Assembly: GCA_963719345.1 (NCBI GenBank)
Contig: CAVRCA010000005.1
Coordinates: forward strand, 310,001 to 374,000
Source: CAVRCA01 sp963719345
GTDB lineage: Bacteria > Pseudomonadota > Alphaproteobacteria > Acetobacterales > Acetobacteraceae
Direction of reading: 5' to 3'
Length of the DNA stretch: 64,000 nucleotides
The notes under the pieces were generated by a model. The model did not search any database and had not been told where the DNA came from. It saw only the letters and a list, made by a program, of their open reading frames with translations. The position numbers and the translations under genes were made by a program. Positions 34,698 to 42,434 of this stretch are shown in pieces. The stretch's first letter is position 1. The number at the start of each line of letters is the position of its first letter.

Positions 34698-35393
34698 CTA
34701 CACCTCCAACCACTCCTTCCGCACGCCCTCGTTGGCAGCGAGGTCGGCGGGGGTGCCGTCGAACACGATGCGGCCGTGGCCCATCACATACAGCCGCTGC
34801 GAAATCTTCAGCGCGATCGTCAGCTTCTGCTCGACGAGCAGGATCGCGACGCCGCGGCGCGCGATCTCGCCGAGCAGCACGCCGACCTGCTCCACCAGGC
34901 GCGGTGCCAGACCCTCGGTGGGTTCGTCGATGAGGATGAGATCGGGATCGCCCATCAGCGTGCGGCACATCGACAGCATCTGCTGCTCACCGCCCGACAG
35001 CACGCCGGCTGCGGTGTTCTGCCGCGCGTCGAGGTTGGGAAACAGCCCATACACGTCGGTGAAATTCCAGCGGCCGAATTTTCCGGCGCGCTTCAGCCCC
35101 AATTCGAGGTTCTGCCGCACCGTGAGGGTAGGGAAAATCTGCCGGTCCTCCGGCACGTAGCCGATGCCGGCATGGGCCACCTGGTCGGCCCGCATCCCGG
35201 CGATTTCGCGGCCGCGATAGCGCACCGTCCCGTGCGGCGGCACGAGGCCGATGATCGCCTTGCAGGTGGTGGAACGCCCGACGCCGTTGCGGCCGAGCAG
35301 GCTGACGATCTCGCCCTCGTCCACCGTGAGGTCGACGCCGTGCAGGATGTGGCTTTTTCCATAATAGGCGTGCAGGTCGCGCACTTCGAGCAT
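34698..35393 (-). CDS. livF: Branched-chain amino acid-type ABC transporter ATPase LivF (Walker A Lys to Arg)
   Basis: Second ATPase of a LivFGMH-type importer. 231 residues: signature VLSGGEQQMLSM, Walker B DLILIDEPTEGLAPRLV and the H-loop region replaced by LLVEQK, as usual for LivF (Q in place of H). The Walker A reads GRNGVGRST at 34-42, so the normally invariant lysine is arginine (R40). The codon is clear, CGT on the minus strand. It is the last gene of the operon, one base after livG. It might be active through LivG or through partial tolerance of Arg, which is inference. Confidence 0.93.
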   Translation of the reverse strand: MLEVRDLHAYYGKSHILHGVDLTVDEGEIVSLLGRNGVGRSTTCKAIIGLVPPHGTVRYRGREIAGMRADQVAHAGIGYVPEDRQIFPTLTVRQNLELGLKRAGKFGRWNFTDVYGLFPNLDARQNTAAGVLSGGEQQMLSMCRTLMGDPDLILIDEPTEGLAPRLVEQVGVLLGEIARRGVAILLVEQKLTIALKISQRLYVMGHGRIVFDGTPADLAANEGVRKEWLEV

Positions 35394-35394
35394 A

Positions 35395-36141
35395 CTAGGC
35401 CGCCACCGCGCCGAGATAGGCCTCTTGCACCGCCGGGTTCGCCCGGATAGCGGCGGGCGGGGCCGAGGCGATCACGCGGCCGTAGACCAGCACCGTGATC
35501 GTGTCGGCCAGGCCGAACACCACGCGCATGTCGTGCTCCACCATCACCAATGTCTTGCCCTGCGTGACCCGGCCGATCAGCGCCACGGCGTATTCGGTCT
35601 CGCTATGGCTCATTCCGGCGGTCGGCTCATCCAGCAAAATAACTTCGGCGCCGCCGGCGATGGTGATGCCGATCTCGAGCGCGCGCTGGTCGGCATAGGA
35701 TAGCAGCCCGGCCGTCAGGTCGCGCCGGCTCGCCAGGTTCAGCTCCTCCAACAGCCGCTCCGCATCCTCGTTCAGCCGGCGCTGGCGGACGAGCGGGGAC
35801 CAGAACGAATATTTGTAGCCGCGGCTCCAAAGCAAAGCGCAGCGGAGGTTCTCGAATACGCTGAGCCGGTGGAAGATCGAGGTGATCTGAAAGCTGCGCG
35901 ACAGCCCGAGCCGGTTGATGCGGTGCGGCGGCAGCTGGTCGATGCGGGTGCCGTTGAGCGCGATGCTGCCGGACGTGATCGGAAAGCGGCCGCTGATCAG
36001 GTTAAACAGCGTTGTCTTGCCCGCGCCGTTTGGGCCGATGATGGCGTGCCGCTCGCCTGCGACGACATCCAGGTTGACGCCTCGGATGATCTCGGTCGGC
36101 CCGAAATTCTTCTTCACATCGCGCAGCTCGATCGCGTTCAC
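35395..36141 (-). CDS. livG: Branched-chain amino acid-type ABC transporter ATPase LivG
   Basis: First ATPase of the importer. 248 residues. Walker A IIGPNGAGKTTLFNLISG is intact, and the segment GLSRSFQITSIFHRLSVFENL is typical of LivG. The ABC signature is degenerate (LLSYADQRALEIGI), as is normal in LivG, with Walker B VILLDEPTAGMS and H-loop VEHDM. GTG 36141 is chosen: it overlaps the livM stop (GTGA) and GAGGGGG lies seven bases upstream. The much longer open frame upstream is antisense-free livM sequence in another frame. Confidence 0.94.
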   Translation of the reverse strand: MNAIELRDVKKNFGPTEIIRGVNLDVVAGERHAIIGPNGAGKTTLFNLISGRFPITSGSIALNGTRIDQLPPHRINRLGLSRSFQITSIFHRLSVFENLRCALLWSRGYKYSFWSPLVRQRRLNEDAERLLEELNLASRRDLTAGLLSYADQRALEIGITIAGGAEVILLDEPTAGMSHSETEYAVALIGRVTQGKTLVMVEHDMRVVFGLADTITVLVYGRVIASAPPAAIRANPAVQEAYLGAVAA

Positions 36142-37457
36142 GCAACCCCCTCCTTGAGGTCGGCCGTGAGCGCTTCCCAGACGCGATGGAAGGCGCGGCC
36201 CTCGACGCGCAGCCACGCGCCGCCGCCGAGCAGGCACACCGCCGCGACGATCCACGGCGTGGCGCTGGCGATGTCGATCTTGCTGCCGAACAATTCCAGG
36301 GTTTTTCCCTGGGCCTGGCCGATGGTGAGGAACGAGAGCAGCTCGACCAGCGCGACGATCCCGAAGATGAAGGCGAGGCCGGGCAGCACGAGGCGCAGAT
36401 AGGGGATCGTCAGTCGGCCAAGCCGGCCCGCCTGTTGGATGGGGCCGTGCGCCTGAACGATGCCGGCGAGACCGCTCGGCGCGAACGTCACCATTGCGAT
36501 GAACAGCACACCGACATACACGAGCCAAGCATTGGACAGCAGGCTGAGCCCGCTCTGCAGCAAGGTAATGAGCACCGCGCCGAGGATAGGGCCGGCAAAC
36601 ACCGTCGTGCCGCCGATATACGCCATCAGCAGCGCGTTGGCGGACAGCGGCGCGGCGACGGCGTCGAACGTGACGATCTCATAGGTGAGTGCGAACAGCC
36701 CGCCGCCGATTCCGGCGAAGAAGCCCGAGAGTGCGAACTGCAGGAAGCGGACCACCTTGGGATTGTAGCCCATGAACTGGGCGCGCTCGTAATTGTCGCG
36801 GCAGGCGTTCGCCATCCGGCCGAGCGGCGTGCCGGTCAGGAACGCCATCGCCAGGACGGAAATCACCGTCCAGGCTATGATGAGGTAGTAGACCTCGATC
36901 CCGTGCGCATACGACAAGCCGAACAGGCTGAAATCGAGCATCCGGTCGGTGGTGACGCCCCCCTCACCACCGAAGAAGTTCTGGAACATCATGGCGGCGG
37001 TCGTGACCAGCTCGCCGAGGCCCAAGGTAATCATGGCGAACGCGGTCGCGCGCTGACGCGTCGCCATGAAGCCGAAGATGATGGCGAAACCGCAGCCGGC
37101 CAAACCCGCGGCGAGCGGAATGAGCTCTTCCGGGATCGGGAGACTGCCCGCCTTGACCGCGTTGAGCAGGTGCACCGCGGAATAGCCGCCGAGGCCGAAG
37201 AACACCGCGTGCCCGAACGACAGCAGCCCCGCCTGTCCCATCAGCATGTTGTACGAGAGCGCAAAGATCACCATCATGCCCATCTGGCTGAGCATGGAGA
37301 TCACGAACCCCGAGTGCCGGTGGTGCGCCCAATCGTAGAACAGCCACGGCAGAACGAGCGCGACGGCGAGCGCGAGCAGCCAGGGCCAGTGGCGGGTCAG
37401 GCCGGACCGGCGGCGCGGCACCACGGTGGCGTCGATCGGGGCGGTGACGTCCATCAT
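36138..37457 (-). CDS. livM: Branched-chain amino acid-type ABC permease LivM
   Basis: Inner-membrane permease. 439 residues, longer than the common 320-360, because of a C-terminal extension (about 350-439) with two further hydrophobic segments. The core has MLMGQAGLLSFGHAVFFGLGGY, the LivM signature, and GIGGGLFALTYE. ATG 37457 overlaps the livH stop by four bases and precedes a second ATG. The frame is open further upstream through livH, but only in a shadow frame. The role of the extension is unknown. Confidence 0.92.
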   Translation of the reverse strand: MMDVTAPIDATVVPRRRSGLTRHWPWLLALAVALVLPWLFYDWAHHRHSGFVISMLSQMGMMVIFALSYNMLMGQAGLLSFGHAVFFGLGGYSAVHLLNAVKAGSLPIPEELIPLAAGLAGCGFAIIFGFMATRQRATAFAMITLGLGELVTTAAMMFQNFFGGEGGVTTDRMLDFSLFGLSYAHGIEVYYLIIAWTVISVLAMAFLTGTPLGRMANACRDNYERAQFMGYNPKVVRFLQFALSGFFAGIGGGLFALTYEIVTFDAVAAPLSANALLMAYIGGTTVFAGPILGAVLITLLQSGLSLLSNAWLVYVGVLFIAMVTFAPSGLAGIVQAHGPIQQAGRLGRLTIPYLRLVLPGLAFIFGIVALVELLSFLTIGQAQGKTLELFGSKIDIASATPWIVAAVCLLGGGAWLRVEGRAFHRVWEALTADLKEGVA

Positions 37458-38401
37458 GTGTCGCGGGTCCCCAGCAAGCCGCGCGGGCGGAACAGCAATA
37501 TCCCGATCATCATCACGAACGGCAGCAGCGGGCCGATCCGCGCGATCGGCACGGTGAGGAACTCGCCGAGCAGGTTGTCGGACGACAAGGCGACGCCGAG
37601 CGGCCGCAACAGGTCGCCGACCGACCAATCGATCACGACGGCGAAGGTCTGCACCATGCCCATGATGAGCGCGGCGATGAAGCAGCCGGCCAGCGAGCCG
37701 AGGCCGCCGAACACGACCACGACGAAGACGATCGGCCCCATGGCAAACGCCATGCTCGGCTCGGTGGTCTGATAATTGCCGCCGATGACGCCGGCCAGCC
37801 CGGCGAGTGCGCAGCCGCCGGCGAAGACCAGGGTGAACACGCGCGGCACGTCGTGGCCGAGCGCCCCAACCATGCTGGGGTGCGACAGCGCCGCCTGGAT
37901 GATGAGGCCGATGCGCGTCCGCGTCAGCAGCAGCCAGATCGCCGCCAGCATCCCGGCGGAGATCAGCAGCATGAACGCGCGGTACGCCGGAAACTGAATG
38001 CCGTAGAGCTCGAACAGGGGAAAATCGAGCAGCGCCGGCACCCGGTAGGGAACCGGGATCATGCCCCACGACATCTGCACCCCGCGCTCGATGATGAAGG
38101 CGAGGCCGAAGGTGAACAGCAGCTCGGCGATGTGGCCGTTGTGGTGGACCCGGCGCAACCCCCACACTTCGATCGCCGCGCCGATCAGCCCGCAGAGGAG
38201 GGGGGCGACGATCAGCGCTATCCAGAAACCGAGATAGCGGCTGATCTCATAGGCGAAGTAGGCACCCAGCATGTAGATCGAGGCGTGCGCGAAGTTCAGC
38301 ACGCCCATCATGCTGAAGATCAGGGTGAGCCCGCTCGCCAGCATGAACAGCAACATGCCGTAGACGAGGCCGTTCAGCGCCGAGACAAGGATTACCTCCA
38401 T
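37454..38401 (-). CDS. livH: Branched-chain amino acid-type ABC permease LivH
   Basis: Inner-membrane permease partner of LivM. 315 residues, eight or so hydrophobic segments. LNGLVYGMLLFMLASGLTLIFSMMGVLNFAHASIY shows the LivH start (given as a position cue), and the inner motif ALSHPSMVGALGHDVPRV is the EAA-like loop. VVFGGLGSLAGCFIAALIMG near residue 225 is typical. It is 28 bases downstream of the nearer binding-protein gene, so binding protein and permeases share a transcript. Confidence 0.94.
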   Translation of the reverse strand: MEVILVSALNGLVYGMLLFMLASGLTLIFSMMGVLNFAHASIYMLGAYFAYEISRYLGFWIALIVAPLLCGLIGAAIEVWGLRRVHHNGHIAELLFTFGLAFIIERGVQMSWGMIPVPYRVPALLDFPLFELYGIQFPAYRAFMLLISAGMLAAIWLLLTRTRIGLIIQAALSHPSMVGALGHDVPRVFTLVFAGGCALAGLAGVIGGNYQTTEPSMAFAMGPIVFVVVVFGGLGSLAGCFIAALIMGMVQTFAVVIDWSVGDLLRPLGVALSSDNLLGEFLTVPIARIGPLLPFVMMIGILLFRPRGLLGTRDT

Positions 38402-38429
38402 ACCGGATCTCCCCGCGCCGGCCGTCGGT

Positions 38430-39680
38430 TCAGGAGGTCGGGCGCTTCATCTTGCAGATGGTCGGCTGGGCGAGTTGCGCCGCACTCTGCTCCGCTTCCG
38501 TCTTCCAGCCGAGACCGGTCTTCTCCGAGTCATACTTCACGCCCTTGGTGAAGACGCCCTCGTAGTACGGCATCAGCAGCTGATGATCCTCCTTGCGCAT
38601 CTCGGTCGGCTTGCCCATGAGGTCGTTGACCTTCATGCCCTCGAGGGCGATGGCGACCTTCATCGCGTCGGTCGAGCCGGCCTTGTTGATCGCCTGGGCC
38701 AGCATGTCGAACATCGTGTAGAAGTTGATCTCGGAGAAGTCGAAGTCGTGGTCTTTGCGGAACCCCTCGTCGAACGCCTCCATGGCCGCATTGTGTTGCT
38801 CGACGGGGATGTTCTCGTTGAACTCCATGACCGAATGCAGCCGATTGTCGCCCATCGCGCCAATCGCGGTCGGACCGCCGATCAGATGGGCGAGATAGGT
38901 GTAGTAGCCGATCTCGAGCCCGGAATCCGCGCCGGCCTTCATCAGGAGATTGAGGTCAGGCCCCCAGTTTCCGGTGATCAGGCCTTGCGCACCCGATGTC
39001 TTGATCTTGGTGATGTAGGACGAAAAGTCCTTGACCTTGCCGAACGGGATAAGCTCGTCGCCGACGATTTTGATGTCCGGCCGCAGCTTGGTGAGCCAGG
39101 TTCTCGTATCCTTCTGGATGGACTGGCCGAACAAATAATCCTGATTGAGCAGGTAGACGCTCTTGAGCTCCCTTGGCAATGCGGCGACCAGCGTTTGCGC
39201 CCGCATTCCGACGTCGCCGGCAAAGCGGAAATGCCAGAAGTCGCATTGCTCGTTGGTCAGCTCGTCGGCCAGCGCACCGCAATTGAGGTAGATGACCCGG
39301 TTGTCCGGGTTGCGGGCGTTGTGCTTGGCGACGCCGTCGATCAGCGCCGCGCCGACATTGGAGCCGCTGCACTGCATCACGAACGGCATGTTCTGGTCGG
39401 TGATGTTCTTCAGCGCGATCAGCGCCTCGGCGGGCTGCGTCTTATCGTCGAACGGCACCAACTCGAACTTGCGGCCGAGCGCGCCGCCTTTGGCGTTGAT
39501 CTTGTCCAGCACGTAGTGAAACACTTTTAGGAACTGGTCGCCGGACTGGGCGAAGGTGCCGGACAGGGGATCGACGTAGCCGATCTTGATCGTTTCTTCG
39601 GCGCGGGCTGGACGAACGATCGCTGCGCTCAGGAGCGCGAGCGCGCCGAAAGCCAGGAAGCGCCAGGAGCGGCACGCCAT
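38430..39680 (-). CDS. Periplasmic substrate-binding protein (LivK/UrtA-like), copy 1
   Basis: 416-residue type I periplasmic binding protein of the Leu/Ile/Val or urea/amide family. A signal peptide occupies about residues 1-27 (cleaved near ARAEE). The mature part starts TIKIGYVDPLSGTFAQSGD and has PFVMQCSGSNVGAALIDG and the end QPTICKMKRPTS. It is strikingly similar, over its entire length, to the next gene upstream. The ligand is unknown; the importer name reflects the family only. It is the copy nearest livH, so it may be the main partner. Confidence 0.92.
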   Translation of the reverse strand: MACRSWRFLAFGALALLSAAIVRPARAEETIKIGYVDPLSGTFAQSGDQFLKVFHYVLDKINAKGGALGRKFELVPFDDKTQPAEALIALKNITDQNMPFVMQCSGSNVGAALIDGVAKHNARNPDNRVIYLNCGALADELTNEQCDFWHFRFAGDVGMRAQTLVAALPRELKSVYLLNQDYLFGQSIQKDTRTWLTKLRPDIKIVGDELIPFGKVKDFSSYITKIKTSGAQGLITGNWGPDLNLLMKAGADSGLEIGYYTYLAHLIGGPTAIGAMGDNRLHSVMEFNENIPVEQHNAAMEAFDEGFRKDHDFDFSEINFYTMFDMLAQAINKAGSTDAMKVAIALEGMKVNDLMGKPTEMRKEDHQLLMPYYEGVFTKGVKYDSEKTGLGWKTEAEQSAAQLAQPTICKMKRPTS

Positions 39681-39796
39681 GTTCCCTCCAGAAAAACCGT
39701 AATGTGTTTCAGCTGGTTGTTGCCGGGAAAGTACAACCCGGCCCCCGGCAAGTCAAACGGCGGTGGTGGGTCAGTTTGAAACGAAGCCCCTCCACG

Positions 39797-39885
39797 CTCG
39801 TGCCCGACTTGTTCCGGGCACCCATTTCCCGCTTCGAGAAGCGGCGTGATGGATCGCCGGATCGAGTCCGGCAAAGACGGGTGGG
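39797..39885. repeat. Alphaproteobacterial palindromic (RPE/REP-like) element
   Basis: TGCCCGACTTGTTCCGGGCA at 39801-39820 is an inverted repeat. It is followed by a loop and CCGGATCGAGTCCGG at about 39858-39872, so the whole element can fold into a long hairpin. The wording (cccGgact-gatCCGGGca ... CCGGxTCnAGnCCGG) matches a dispersed repeat common in Alphaproteobacteria. It fills most of the 217 bases between the two binding-protein genes and may modulate the ratio of the two products. Confidence 0.65.
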
Positions 39886-39897
39886 AAGGGGCGCCGA

Positions 39898-41148
39898 TCA
39901 GGAGGTCGGGCGCTTCATCTTGCAGGTGGTCGGTTGCGCGAGATCGTCGGCCTTGACCATCAGCTCGGTTTTCCAGCCCAGGCCCGTCTTCTCGGAATCG
40001 TATTTGACGTCCTTCACGAAAACGGATTCGTAGAACGGCTCCATCAGCTGGTGGTCGTCGGCCCGCATCCAGTAGTCGTTGCCCATCATGTCCTTGGCGT
40101 GCATTCCCTCCAGCGCCTGGGCGACCTTCAGGGCGTCGGTCGAGCCCGCCTTGTCGATCGCCTGCGCCAACATCTTGAACATGATGTAGCCGTTGATGCC
40201 GACCAGGTCGAAATCGTGGTCCTTGCGGAAGTCCTTTACGAAGTCCTCGCCTTCCGCGCTCTTCAGTTCGACCGGAACATTCGGATGGAACTCGACCACG
40301 GTATGCAGCCGGTTCTCTCCCAACGGACCAATCGCCGTCGGACCGCCGATCAGGTGCGAGAGAAAGGTGTAATAGCCGACGTTAAGGCCGGCGTCGGCGC
40401 CGGCCCGCATCATCAGATTAAGATCGGGACCCCAGTTGCCGGTGATCAACGCCTGCGCGCCGGACGCCTTTACCTTGGTGATGTAGGGCGAGAACTCCTT
40501 GACCTTGCCCAGCGGCACCAACTCGTCGCCGACAACCTTGATATCGGGGCGGAGCTTGGCGAGGTACTCGCGGGTATTCCGCTGCATCGCTTGGCCGAAC
40601 AGGTAGTCCTGGTTGATCAGGTAGACCGACTTCAGGTCCTTCGGCAGGGAGCGTACCAGGGTTTCGGCCCGCTGGCCGGTGTTGCCGTCGAAGCGGAAAT
40701 GCCAGAAATCACACTGTTCATTGGTCAGTTCGTTGGCGAGCGCGCCGCAGTTGAGGTAGATCACCCGGTGATCCGGGTTGCGGGCATTGTGCTTGGCCAC
40801 CCCGTCGAGCAGCGCTGCCCCGACATTCGAGCCGGTGCACTGCATGACAAAGGGAATGTTCCGGTCGGTGACGTTCTTCAGCGCGATCAGCGCCTCGGCC
40901 GGCTGCAGCTTGTCGTCGAAGGTCACGAGTTCGAACTTGCGGCCGAGCGCGCCACCCTGCGCATTGATCCGGTCGAGGAGGAAATTGTAGGTCTTCAGCG
41001 CTGAGTCGCCGACCTGCGCAAAGGAGCCGGAGAACGGGTCGATGTAGCCGATCTTGATGGTGTCCTCAGCACGCGCCGGAGCGCCGGCCGCGAGAACGAG
41101 GGCCACCGCATAGATGGCCGCGCCCAACCGCCAGAACTGGCCCTTCAT
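39898..41148 (-). CDS. Periplasmic substrate-binding protein (LivK/UrtA-like), copy 2
   Basis: 416 residues, exactly the length of copy 1 and very similar to it. A signal peptide occupies about 1-27 (APARAED), the mature start is TIKIGYIDPFSGSFAQVGD, and shared blocks include LIALKN, CDFWHFRF, QDYLFGQ, SGAQALITGNWGPDLNL and the identical end CKMKRPTS. ATG 41148 is chosen for the GGGGGAG seven bases upstream and the signal peptide; a longer frame to 41397 would add 83 unlikely residues. It is the first gene of the importer operon, after a 266-base divergent gap that should hold its promoter. Confidence 0.92.
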   Translation of the reverse strand: MKGQFWRLGAAIYAVALVLAAGAPARAEDTIKIGYIDPFSGSFAQVGDSALKTYNFLLDRINAQGGALGRKFELVTFDDKLQPAEALIALKNVTDRNIPFVMQCTGSNVGAALLDGVAKHNARNPDHRVIYLNCGALANELTNEQCDFWHFRFDGNTGQRAETLVRSLPKDLKSVYLINQDYLFGQAMQRNTREYLAKLRPDIKVVGDELVPLGKVKEFSPYITKVKASGAQALITGNWGPDLNLMMRAGADAGLNVGYYTFLSHLIGGPTAIGPLGENRLHTVVEFHPNVPVELKSAEGEDFVKDFRKDHDFDLVGINGYIMFKMLAQAIDKAGSTDALKVAQALEGMHAKDMMGNDYWMRADDHQLMEPFYESVFVKDVKYDSEKTGLGWKTELMVKADDLAQPTTCKMKRPTS

Positions 41149-41414
41149 GCGCTCCCCCAACTTGTGGTTATTGCGGCAAGCGTAGGGGGAGGCACCCTGG
41201 GGCGCAAGCCGGATCACGGCAGCTTCCCGGAGGCGCACGATTGGCTTGGCGAGCGTCCTGATAAGGGGCAGGGTTGAACAAGCCCGGCGAATCCGTTCGA
41301 CGGGAATCCGAGCACCCGGCCGCAGGGTGGACGAACTAAAGCTAACGTCGCGGGACCGAGCGATGGTACTGGGCGGGAACGCGGCGAGGCTGCTCAAGCT
41401 GGGGAGCGTGGCAG
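41149..41414. promoter_or_regulatory. Divergent promoter region upstream of the importer operon
   Basis: 266 bases between divergent genes (binding protein copy 2 and a luciferase-like oxidoreductase). I see ribosome sites on both sides but no certain operator or -35/-10 pair. Confidence 0.35.
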
Positions 41415-42395
41415 GTGAAACTCGGGCTGTTCCTGAATACGCAATGGGCCGAAGGCAGCGTCGTCTCCGTGCCGGACCTGCTCGCGCAGGTGCGAGCCGC
41501 CCGCGACGGCGGGTTCGGCTCGCTCTGGCTGCCGCACCACTATCTTGTCGCGCCGATGCAGATGCTACAGCCGATGCCGTTGCTCGGCTATTTGGTGCCG
41601 GAAACCAAGGGCATGACCCTGGGAATGGACATCCTCCTGCTGCCTTTGCTCAACCCTGTGCATGTGGCGGAGGAATGGGCCACCCTCGACGTGCTCAGCG
41701 AGGGCCGGGCGGCGCTCGGCGTCGGGCTCGGCTACCGGCCGGAGGAGTTCGGGGCGTTCGGCGTGCCGATTGCCGAGCGCGCCGCCCGCATGGCCGAAAG
41801 CGTGCGGCTGATCCGTCGCCTGTGGACCGGCGAGCGTGTCAGCTACAAGGGGAAATTCTACTCGGTCGAGGATGCCGGCATCAGCATCAGGCCGGTGCAG
41901 TCGAACGGGCCGCCGATCTGGCTCGCGGCACAGGTGGACGCGGCGATCCAGCGTGCCGCCCGGCTGGGCGACGGGTGGCTGATCGTGCCCTCCTCCGACC
42001 TCGCCACCGTGACGCAGCAAGTCGGGGTCTGGCGCGAGGCTCTGCGCGCGAGCGGCCGGCCCGGATCGACCGAGGTGGCCCTGACCCGGGAGTGCTATAT
42101 CGGCCCCTCCCGGTCGGCCGCTTTCGAGGAGTGCCGCGAGGCTTTGGAATACAAGTATGCCGCCTATGCTTCCTGGGGCCTGGAGAAGGCCGAGGTCGCC
42201 GGCGGCAAGCAATCGTTCGAGGATTTCGCGCGCGACAAGTTCATCATCGGCGACAAGGCTTCCGTGGCGGAGGAGATCGCGCGCTATCGCGAAATCCTCG
42301 GCATCGAGCATTTCATCATGCGGCCCCATTGGCCTGGGCTGCCCAACGAACGTGCCGTCGGCACCATTCGCGCACTTGGGGAGATCTTCGCCTGA
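41415..42395 (+). CDS. Luciferase-like (LLM) flavin or F420-dependent oxidoreductase
   Basis: 326 residues. It opens KLGLFLNTQWAEG, then AARDGGFGSLWLPHHY, LLPLLNPVHVAEEWATLDVLSEGRAALGVGLGYRPEEF and PPIWLAAQVDAAIQRAARLGDGW, the luciferase-like core. GTG 41415 has GGGGAG nine bases upstream. It is separate from the F420 island by the importer, so FMN or F420 use is open. 39 bases separate it from the debranching-like gene, which could be co-transcribed, though the functions do not obviously match. Confidence 0.85.
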   Translation: MKLGLFLNTQWAEGSVVSVPDLLAQVRAARDGGFGSLWLPHHYLVAPMQMLQPMPLLGYLVPETKGMTLGMDILLLPLLNPVHVAEEWATLDVLSEGRAALGVGLGYRPEEFGAFGVPIAERAARMAESVRLIRRLWTGERVSYKGKFYSVEDAGISIRPVQSNGPPIWLAAQVDAAIQRAARLGDGWLIVPSSDLATVTQQVGVWREALRASGRPGSTEVALTRECYIGPSRSAAFEECREALEYKYAAYASWGLEKAEVAGGKQSFEDFARDKFIIGDKASVAEEIARYREILGIEHFIMRPHWPGLPNERAVGTIRALGEIFA

Positions 42396-42434
42396 CTGCG
42401 TGAACACCCTTTAGCGTCGATTGGAGTTCAGCCA

